Shown here: one piece after another, positions 1 to 3,855 of the stretch
Position numbering within the stretch: position 1 is the first letter of the stretch
How the letters are laid out: each line of letters begins with the position of its first letter
DNA from: Holosporales bacterium
GTDB lineage: Bacteria > Pseudomonadota > Alphaproteobacteria > RUG11792
NCBI GenBank assembly: GCA_031281515.1
Contig: JAITFF010000071.1
Span: forward strand, 1-5,689
Length of the DNA: 5,689 bases
Direction of reading: 5' to 3'
Notes under the pieces: generated by a model
The model's input: only the letters and a program-made list of their open reading frames with translations
What the model was told of the DNA's origin: nothing
Databases searched by the model: none
Translations under genes and position numbers: made by a program

Positions 1-241
1 ATCCCATCGGGTGAATTACGGCATATCCGGACATCCTTTTATAACGAGCTAATACATCTCCTATCGTGTAATTTCTGATATGCCCCATATGCAATTTACC
101 GGATGGATACGGCAACATCTCAATCACGTAATATTTTTTTTGGCGATTTTGCAAAATCTTCGAATTAGAAATGGAATACTGAGAAAAGATTTCATGCCAT
201 TTCTTTTCGATAGATCTAAAATTATAAGCTCTATCCGACAT
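1..241 (-). CDS. leuS: Leucyl-tRNA synthetase, N-terminal fragment (cut by window edge)
   Basis: Reading leftwards from ATG at 241-239, the frame stays open for 80 codons to the window edge. It carries the class I aminoacyl-tRNA synthetase signature in its leucyl form: MLPYPSGKLHMGHIRNYTIG at residues 42-61, where HMGH (51-54) is the HIGH ATP-binding motif. It is followed by GDVLARYKRM and VIHPMG, the usual start of the Rossmann catalytic domain. The enzyme attaches leucine to tRNA-Leu in the cytoplasm; the editing, KMSKS and anticodon-binding parts lie outside the window. The ATG is preferred because an in-frame TAG lies eight codons upstream and the motif sits at the usual distance from the N-terminus. 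The Shine-Dalgarno is weak (ATAAG just before ATG). The gene is divergent from rph across a 150-bp spacer. An eight-A run (134-141) lies inside the coding sequence without breaking the frame. Confidence 0.96.
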   Translation of the reverse strand, partial: MSDRAYNFRSIEKKWHEIFSQYSISNSKILQNRQKKYYVIEMLPYPSGKLHMGHIRNYTIGDVLARYKRMSGYAVIHPMG

Positions 242-278
242 CTTATGAATAATTTCGGTGATCTAAAAAATCTACGGC

Positions 279-307
279 AGTATAACAAAGTTTTTCTCTA
301 CATTTAA
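279..307 (-). promoter_or_regulatory. Candidate sigma70-type promoter for leuS
   Basis: On the minus strand TATACT (284-279) matches the -10 consensus at five of six positions. TTAAAT (307-302) lies 17 nt upstream as a poor -35 (three of six). Transcription would start near 272, giving a leader of about 30 nt before the leuS ATG. Position and spacing are right; the -35 is weak, so this is an inference from sequence only. Confidence 0.5.
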
Positions 308-318
308 GCATTTCGGGA

Positions 319-346
319 TGGAAGGCGATTTTTTTTGTGATATGCT
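319..346 (+). promoter_or_regulatory. Candidate extended -10 promoter for rph-cca
   Basis: TGA-TATGCT (338-346) is an extended -10 element (TGn plus a four-of-six hexamer). The best -35 at a legal distance is TGGAAG (319-324), a poor match with a 16-nt spacer. Start of transcription would be near 353, about 39 nt before the rph ATG. An eight-T run (329-336) fills much of the spacer. Moderate to low confidence; a start site further upstream cannot be excluded. Confidence 0.35.
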
Positions 347-353
347 GTCGCCT
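323..353. repeat. Inverted repeat AGGCGA/TCGCCT around the rph -10
   Basis: AGGCGA (323-328) and TCGCCT (348-353) are perfect 6-bp complements separated by 19 nt. The arms flank the T8 run and the predicted -10 of rph. The geometry could suit a DNA-binding dimer, but there is no known operator match and a 6-bp repeat can arise by chance. Confidence 0.35.
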
Positions 354-391
354 GCGTATCCAAAGAAAAACGAAAAATCGGGTCTAGACGA

Positions 392-1117
392 ATGTTCAGG
401 AGATCTCTCAACAGGGCAAACGACGCTCTCCGATCGATTGCACTGATTCCGCATTACTATTCTCATGGAGACGGTTCCTGCTTCGTTAAATTTGGAAATA
501 CACAGGTAATTTGCGCGGCAACTATAGAAGACAGAGTACCACAGTTTTTGAGGAACTCTAAGACTGGGTGGATTACTGCGGAGTATGGAATGCTTCCCTG
601 TTCATGTAATGAGCGAACCGAACGAGAAGCGGCGAAGGGGAAACAATCCGGTCGAACCCTTGAGATACAGCGTTTAATTGGAAGATCTCTGAGATCAGCG
701 GTCGACCTTTTCGTCCTGGGAGAACGACAGATAAAGATAGATTGTGATGTCATTCAGGCAGATGGCGGAACTCGAACGGCCAGTATAACGGGATCCTTCG
801 TTGCCATGTACCTGGCCTGTCAGAAGCTACTTAAGAGCAGAAGGGTATTGGAAAATCCGATCAAGAGCCAGGTCGTGGCCATCTCATGTGGAATCGTTGA
901 AAATGCCCCATTGCTGGATCTGGATTATTCAGAGGATTCGAAGGCCGAGGTTGACGCTAATTTCGTTTTATCTGAAGATGGAATCATCGAAATTCAAATT
1001 AGCGGAGAACAGAGGCCGTTTAATGATAATGAATTCAATAAACTTTTGGAATATGCTAAGAAAGGAAAGGATGAACTCATCGAAAAGCAAAGACTTGCCC
1101 TAGGTATTAAAGATTGA
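392..1117 (+). CDS. rph: Ribonuclease PH
   Basis: The 241-residue product is close to the usual RNase PH length and has the family blocks in order: GNTQVICAATIEDRVP (35-50), GWITAEYGMLP (59-69), SGRTLEIQRLIGRSLR (86-101), LGERQIKIDCDVIQADGG (109-126) and TRTASITG (127-134). The GGTRTAS loop is the phosphate-binding region, and D176/D178, E181/D182 and D188 form the conserved acidic patch near the active site. RNase PH is a phosphate-dependent 3'-to-5' exonuclease, working as a hexamer, that trims trailer nucleotides from tRNA precursors. The C-terminus is intact, unlike the known frameshifted rph of E. coli K-12. The ATG at 392 gives the normal N-terminal R..D.LR pattern; the ribosome binding site is weak. 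The stop overlaps the start of cca by 4 nt, so the two are very likely co-transcribed and translationally coupled. Confidence 0.97.
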   Translation: MFRRSLNRANDALRSIALIPHYYSHGDGSCFVKFGNTQVICAATIEDRVPQFLRNSKTGWITAEYGMLPCSCNERTEREAAKGKQSGRTLEIQRLIGRSLRSAVDLFVLGERQIKIDCDVIQADGGTRTASITGSFVAMYLACQKLLKSRRVLENPIKSQVVAISCGIVENAPLLDLDYSEDSKAEVDANFVLSEDGIIEIQISGEQRPFNDNEFNKLLEYAKKGKDELIEKQRLALGIKD

Positions 1118-2241
1118 AATTTGATTTTTATTTCCTCAATTTCCCAGAAACGAAATCACTGTTTTCTGTTTTGGAAGACCATGGATTCGAGGCACGGTTC
1201 GTTGGTGGATGCGTCAGGGATGCACTGCTAGGAATTACAACGGATGATCTGGATCTAGCCGTCAATGCGGATATCGAATCGGTTAAAAAATTACTGGAAG
1301 CGAACGGAAACAGGTGCCTCGATACTGGTTTAAAATACGGATCGATCACTGTTTTTGTTGGTGACAAAAAATTTGAGATTACATCCCTCAGGATTGATAA
1401 AGAATGTTTTGGACGAGCCTGCACGGTTATCGGGACTTCGAATTTCGAAGAAGATGCTAAGAGAAGGGATTTCACGATCAACGCTATATACGCCACACGA
1501 TCCGGAGAAATTTTCGATTATTTCAGTGGGATAAAAGACCTCCGCAACAAATGCGTCAGATTTATAGGGGATCCTAACGAGAGGATTCGGGAAGATGCCT
1601 TAAGGATTTTCCGGTACTACCGAATGTGTACTAAGTTCGGAGACCTTAGCAACCAATATCACGAGATTATCAAGAATAGGGCAGATGATGTCCTGAAAAT
1701 TTCGATTGAACGAATTCAAAAAGAAATATTTATGATATTAATGTCAAAATATTCATTTGAAATCATCAGATTAATGATTGATGCTAGAATTCTACATAGA
1801 ATTTTCTCGAGCCTTAACGAAGACAGGCTAGCTGCAATTACGAAAAGCAATCTCCCTATTGAAGGGAGGCTCTATTTACTGCTCGATAAAGATGATCTGT
1901 TGAAGACTTTAAAACTAACTAATAGATATAAAACAAAAATAATGGAATACAACAAATTTGAAGAGGAAACTCCGTTGTATATTCTGTACAAAAAAGGAAG
2001 TGCTTTCCTTTCTGAAGTTCAAGAAATAAATCGCATTAAATTTGGAACAACTCCCATCGAACCGGATTTATCCGATATCCATATTCCAAAATTTCCAATA
2101 ACCTTCGCGGACCTTCCACCCGGTATTAAGGATGCTCGAAAAAAACTCATAGCATGTGAAAAATGGTGGGTAAATAGCAGATTTCAAAAGACTAAGTCGG
2201 AATGTGTAGAGTATATACATGTCCTATGCGAAAACACATAA
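1114..2241 (+). CDS. cca: CCA tRNA nucleotidyltransferase (class II)
   Basis: The 375-residue product starts with the class II nucleotidyltransferase head: FVGGCVRDALLG (29-40), the metal-binding pair D45/D47 in DDLDLAV, a third acidic strand (EITSLRID, 88-95), the nucleotide-selecting RRDFTINAIY (117-126) and the motif D-like REDALRIFRYYRM (159-171). The GRACTVIG...DAKRRDF spacing resembles alphaproteobacterial CCA enzymes. The enzyme adds or repairs the 3' CCA of tRNA. The C-terminal half is weakly conserved and helical, as expected for neck/body/tail domains. The start is a TTG (1114-1116) inside the overlap TTGA with the rph stop, with only a weak AGG about 9 nt upstream, so translation probably depends on coupling to rph. 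Poly(A) polymerase I is the main alternative within the superfamily; the RRD motif, the length and the rph partner favour CCA addition. Confidence 0.93.
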   Translation: MKFDFYFLNFPETKSLFSVLEDHGFEARFVGGCVRDALLGITTDDLDLAVNADIESVKKLLEANGNRCLDTGLKYGSITVFVGDKKFEITSLRIDKECFGRACTVIGTSNFEEDAKRRDFTINAIYATRSGEIFDYFSGIKDLRNKCVRFIGDPNERIREDALRIFRYYRMCTKFGDLSNQYHEIIKNRADDVLKISIERIQKEIFMILMSKYSFEIIRLMIDARILHRIFSSLNEDRLAAITKSNLPIEGRLYLLLDKDDLLKTLKLTNRYKTKIMEYNKFEEETPLYILYKKGSAFLSEVQEINRIKFGTTPIEPDLSDIHIPKFPITFADLPPGIKDARKKLIACEKWWVNSRFQKTKSECVEYIHVLCENT

Positions 2242-2272
2242 TCTGCTGCCCTATCCACGAATATAAACGTGC

Positions 2273-2330
2273 TCATAGTACTTTCGCCGTGATCATTCAA
2301 AGATCTTCGATTAAAGTCCACTGACTATGA
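2273..2330. repeat. Bulged inverted repeat (possible RNA hairpin) downstream of cca
   Basis: TCATAGT (2273-2279) is complementary to ACTATGA (2324-2330). The adjoining ACTTT (2280-2284) is complementary to AAAGT (2313-2317), with a 6-nt bulge on the 3' side. Inside, two GATC copies (2291-2294, 2302-2305) could close a 7-nt loop. Neither strand has a T-run after it, so it is not a standard intrinsic terminator. Possible roles are a 3'-end stabilising structure for rph-cca mRNA or a leader element for tdk; coincidence is also possible. Confidence 0.35.
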
Positions 2331-2392
2331 ATTCATCGGAAAGTGGCACTCAAAAAAGTGGTAACTTCTTGGCCAGATTCTGATGTCCGTCT

Positions 2393-2413
2393 CAGGTCAA
2401 CCTGTGCTACACT
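2393..2413 (+). promoter_or_regulatory. Weak candidate tdk promoter with adjacent dyad
   Basis: TGC-TACACT (2405-2413) is an extended -10-like element (hexamer four of six) placed to start transcription near 2420, about 29 nt before the tdk GTG. No -35 is recognisable at 16-18 nt. Directly upstream, CAGGT (2393-2397) and ACCTG (2400-2404) form a 5-bp dyad with a 2-nt centre, which could be a regulator site. Both calls are tentative. Confidence 0.25.
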
Positions 2414-2435
2414 CCAATCCCACTGTCGCGAGAAC

Positions 2436-2451
2436 AAGGAGAATTTTGGTG
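2436..2451 (+). promoter_or_regulatory. Strong ribosome binding site fixing the tdk GTG start
   Basis: AAGGAGA (2436-2442) matches the anti-Shine-Dalgarno well and stands about 7 nt before the GTG at 2449-2451. It decides the start of tdk against the in-frame ATG at 2383, which would add 22 residues that the family does not have. Confidence 0.85.
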
Positions 2452-3036
2452 GCTAAATTATACTTTTACTATTCAGCGATGAATGCCGGTAAATCGACTC
2501 GATTGCTTCAAAGCAATTTCAACTATAAAGAAAGGGGAATGGATACATTGCTCTATACATTTAAGTTTGATAATAGATTCGGGGAGGTCAAAATTTCCTC
2601 ACGGATTGGCTTAGAATCGGAGGCCAATTCCTTTGATTCTGAGCTCAACATATTCGCGGACATAAGAGAGAGGAGAACAGCGAAGACAGCCTGCGTATTC
2701 GTGGATGAAGCTCAATTTTTGACGAAAAATCAGGTACATGAATTGTGCAGAGTTGTCGATGAGCTCGACATCCCTGTCCTGTCATTTGGATTACGTTCCG
2801 ATTTCCTGGGAGAGCCATTCGAAGGAAGTATGTACCTGTTAATTCTGGCCGATGAACTTATCGAAGTAAAAACGGTCTGCCATTGCGGGAAAAAAGCAAT
2901 AATGAATGCGAGATTTGATTCCAATAGAAAGATCATGCGTAGCGGAGAACAGATTGATATCGGTGGTAACGAGAAATATATATCTCTCTGCCGGAAACAC
3001 TTCAGGGATGGCATCATTGATGGATTAGCGGACTGA
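2449..3036 (+). CDS. tdk: Thymidine kinase (type II)
   Basis: The 195-residue product matches E. coli-type thymidine kinase almost end to end. AKLYFYYSAMNAGKST (2-17) contains the P-loop for ATP, VFVDEAQFL (83-91) has the Walker B aspartate and the catalytic glutamate (E87), and GLRSDF (114-119) and the lasso loop GEQIDIGGNEKYIS (166-179) bind the thymidine base. C144/C146 and C181/H184 are the structural zinc ligands. The enzyme phosphorylates thymidine (and deoxyuridine) to the monophosphate in the cytoplasm, salvaging nucleosides for DNA synthesis. The GTG start is set by the strong Shine-Dalgarno at 2436-2442 and by alignment with the family N-terminus; the in-frame ATG at 2383 would add a non-homologous 22-residue leader. 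All key residues are present, so it should be active. It has its own spacer on both sides and may be a single-gene unit. Confidence 0.97.
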   Translation: MAKLYFYYSAMNAGKSTRLLQSNFNYKERGMDTLLYTFKFDNRFGEVKISSRIGLESEANSFDSELNIFADIRERRTAKTACVFVDEAQFLTKNQVHELCRVVDELDIPVLSFGLRSDFLGEPFEGSMYLLILADELIEVKTVCHCGKKAIMNARFDSNRKIMRSGEQIDIGGNEKYISLCRKHFRDGIIDGLAD

Positions 3037-3038
3037 AT

Positions 3039-3068
3039 TTGGGAAAAGAGTTAAAGATGTGTTACAAT
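3039..3068 (+). promoter_or_regulatory. Candidate extended -10 promoter for mlaD-rsfS
   Basis: TTGGGA (3039-3044, four of six) and TACAAT (3063-3068, five of six) are separated by 18 nt. TGT before the hexamer adds an extended -10 TG. Transcription would start near 3075, leaving a leader of about 30 nt. The -10 overlaps a four-copy AAT repeat (3066-3077), which also offers alternative -10 registers such as TAATAT (3074-3079). This is the best-looking promoter in the window. Confidence 0.6.
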
Positions 3069-3092
3069 AATAATAATATGCAGTAGTTTATT

Positions 3093-3107
3093 TGGTGTAT
3101 TTCACCA
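3093..3107 (+). promoter_or_regulatory. Small hairpin abutting the mlaD start codon
   Basis: TGGTG (3093-3097) and CACCA (3103-3107) can pair around a TATTT loop. The last paired base is the A of the mlaD ATG. No clear Shine-Dalgarno precedes the ATG, so this stem occupies the place where one would be expected. It may tune mlaD translation or be chance. Confidence 0.35.
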
Positions 3108-3556
3108 TGAAGGGAAATGTTTTAGAAGCGATTATTGGAGCTGTAGTCTTAATAGTCGCATCTTTCTTTATGTATTTCGCTTATACATCCAGCGGAGAAA
3201 AGGTTAAAGATGGATATCTATTGCTGGCTCGGTTTGATGATGCCAGTGGGATTATGGTTGGATCTGATGTAAAATTGAACGGTATCAAGGTCGGTGTAGT
3301 GAAGTCCCTATCGCTCGATGAAAATTATCAGGCCAGTGTTACCATCTTGGTTAAGGGTGACATCAAAATCCCGACAGATAGTTCCGCACATATATCGACG
3401 GAAGGTCTAATGGGGAATAAGTTCATTGCCATCATACCGGGATATAAACCCGAGAAAATGAATGTAGGAGATGAAATTGAGATAACTAGATCCGCCGTTA
3501 ATCTTGAGGGGTTGATCGATAAGTTTTTGGTTGGAGGAGGTAGCAAGGACAAGTGA
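3107..3556 (+). CDS. mlaD: MlaD-like MCE-domain lipid-transport protein
   Basis: With the ATG at 3107 the product has 149 residues: a short N-terminus, one membrane helix (about 8-26, AIIGAVVLIVASFFMYFAY), then one MCE domain (about 36-115) with GYLLLARFDDASGIMVGSDV (36-55), NGIKVGVV and GLMGNKFIAIIPG, the usual MCE strands. The C-terminal tail is short. MlaD is the inner-membrane-anchored periplasmic ring subunit of the Mla ABC system, which moves phospholipids between the membranes and helps keep outer-membrane lipid asymmetry. The TTG at 3092 and GTG at 3095 are alternative in-frame starts, but they give a non-homologous MVYFT extension and lack a better ribosome site. The permease (mlaE) and ATPase (mlaF) genes normally next to it are absent here; instead it lies between tdk and rsfS. 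Its stop overlaps the rsfS GTG by 4 nt. Confidence 0.93.
   Translation: MKGNVLEAIIGAVVLIVASFFMYFAYTSSGEKVKDGYLLLARFDDASGIMVGSDVKLNGIKVGVVKSLSLDENYQASVTILVKGDIKIPTDSSAHISTEGLMGNKFIAIIPGYKPEKMNVGDEIEITRSAVNLEGLIDKFLVGGGSKDK
3533..3555 (+). promoter_or_regulatory. Ribosome binding sites for rsfS inside mlaD
   Basis: GGAGGAGG (3533-3540) is a strong purine-rich site but is 12 nt from the GTG at 3553. A second site, AAGGA (3545-3549), is only 3 nt away. Neither is at the ideal distance, which fits initiation helped by ribosomes ending on mlaD at the GTGA overlap. Confidence 0.55.
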
Positions 3557-3855
3557 AGGACGGGCTCATCGATTTATTGAATGAAAAGAAGGCCTTCGAT
3601 GTCGTCGAGTTCGATTTATCGAGGAAATTGGAGAGACTGTCCGATACATGTATTATAGCCACGGGCACATCGGCTCGGCATCTGAGATCCGTCGCCGATT
3701 ATGTTTATCGCTACATGAAGAATAATCAGCAAAACCCAAGGATTGAGGGAATAGCCGAAAGTGGGTGGATCATCATCGAATCCAGAGGAATTGAAGTTCA
3801 TTTATTCAAGCCAGAGCTCAGAGAATATTATGCTCTGGAGGAACTGTTTTCCTAG
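3553..3855 (+). CDS. rsfS: Ribosomal silencing factor RsfS
   Basis: The 100-residue product fits the RsfS/Iojap family: KKAFDVVEFDLS near the N-terminus, D31 followed by CIIATGTSARHLRSVADYV (33-51), EG (65-66), GWIIIE (71-76), VHLF (82-85) and REYYALEELF (90-99). RsfS binds ribosomal protein L14 (uL14) on the large subunit and blocks joining of the subunits, lowering translation in poor conditions and taking part in large-subunit assembly. The usual W..vD.GD segment reads WIIIESRGIE here, an Asp-to-Glu change and loss of the GD pair, a mild divergence. The GTG start overlaps the mlaD stop by 4 nt. The usual neighbours nadD and rlmH are not here. The stop shares the tetranucleotide CTAG with the stop of convergent ftsI. 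Confidence 0.96.
   Translation: MKDGLIDLLNEKKAFDVVEFDLSRKLERLSDTCIIATGTSARHLRSVADYVYRYMKNNQQNPRIEGIAESGWIIIESRGIEVHLFKPELREYYALEELFS
3811..3853 (+). terminator. Tandem hairpins in the end of rsfS, possible embedded terminator
   Basis: CCAGAGC (3811-3817) and GCTCTGG (3832-3838) form a perfect 7-bp, GC-rich stem with a 14-nt loop. Immediately after, AGGAA (3839-3843) and TTCCT (3849-3853) form a 5-bp stem with a 5-nt loop. A short T4 run (3847-3850) is the only U-tract. Both lie in the last 15 codons of rsfS. Because rsfS and ftsI overlap at their stops, any terminator for either gene must lie within coding sequence. The weak U-tract and the protein-coding constraint keep this tentative. Confidence 0.35.

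Larger units (their letters stand above)
2242..2448. other. Spacer between cca and tdk
   Basis: This 207-bp stretch has no supportable protein or RNA gene. A tRNA was looked for and not found. It holds a bulged inverted repeat (2273-2330), a 10-bp palindrome ATGAATTCAT (2327-2336), a short symmetric element next to a weak -10 (2393-2413), and the tdk ribosome binding site. No stem followed by a T-run is visible after the cca stop, so termination of rph-cca transcripts here is unproven and readthrough into tdk is possible. Confidence 0.6.

Noticed and set aside
80..307. 75-codon plus-strand open frame at the left edge
   Set aside because: It lies antisense to the leuS start, whose protein signature is unmistakable; its own translation matches nothing and has no ribosome site.
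463..753. 96-codon minus-strand open frame inside rph
   Set aside because: It is antisense to the most conserved part of RNase PH and has no support of its own.
1128..1496. 122-codon minus-strand open frame inside cca
   Set aside because: It is antisense to the nucleotidyltransferase head domain; no independent signals.
2327..2383. 18-codon open frame ending in TGATG before the extended tdk frame
   Set aside because: No ribosome site, no recognisable product, and it would couple to a start that is itself rejected; short frames like this are expected by chance.
2242..2400. Possible tRNA, because of a TTCGATT string near 2306-2312
   Set aside because: No flanking T-stem pairing, acceptor stem or anticodon arm can be built around it.
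2383..2448. N-terminal extension of tdk from the ATG at 2383
   Set aside because: The strong Shine-Dalgarno at 2436-2442 serves the GTG at 2449, and family members begin at that point (M-A-x-L-Y-F-Y-Y-S).
3092..3106. Upstream TTG/GTG starts for mlaD
   Set aside because: They add only five residues without homology and have no better ribosome site; the ATG at 3107 places the membrane helix as usual for the family.
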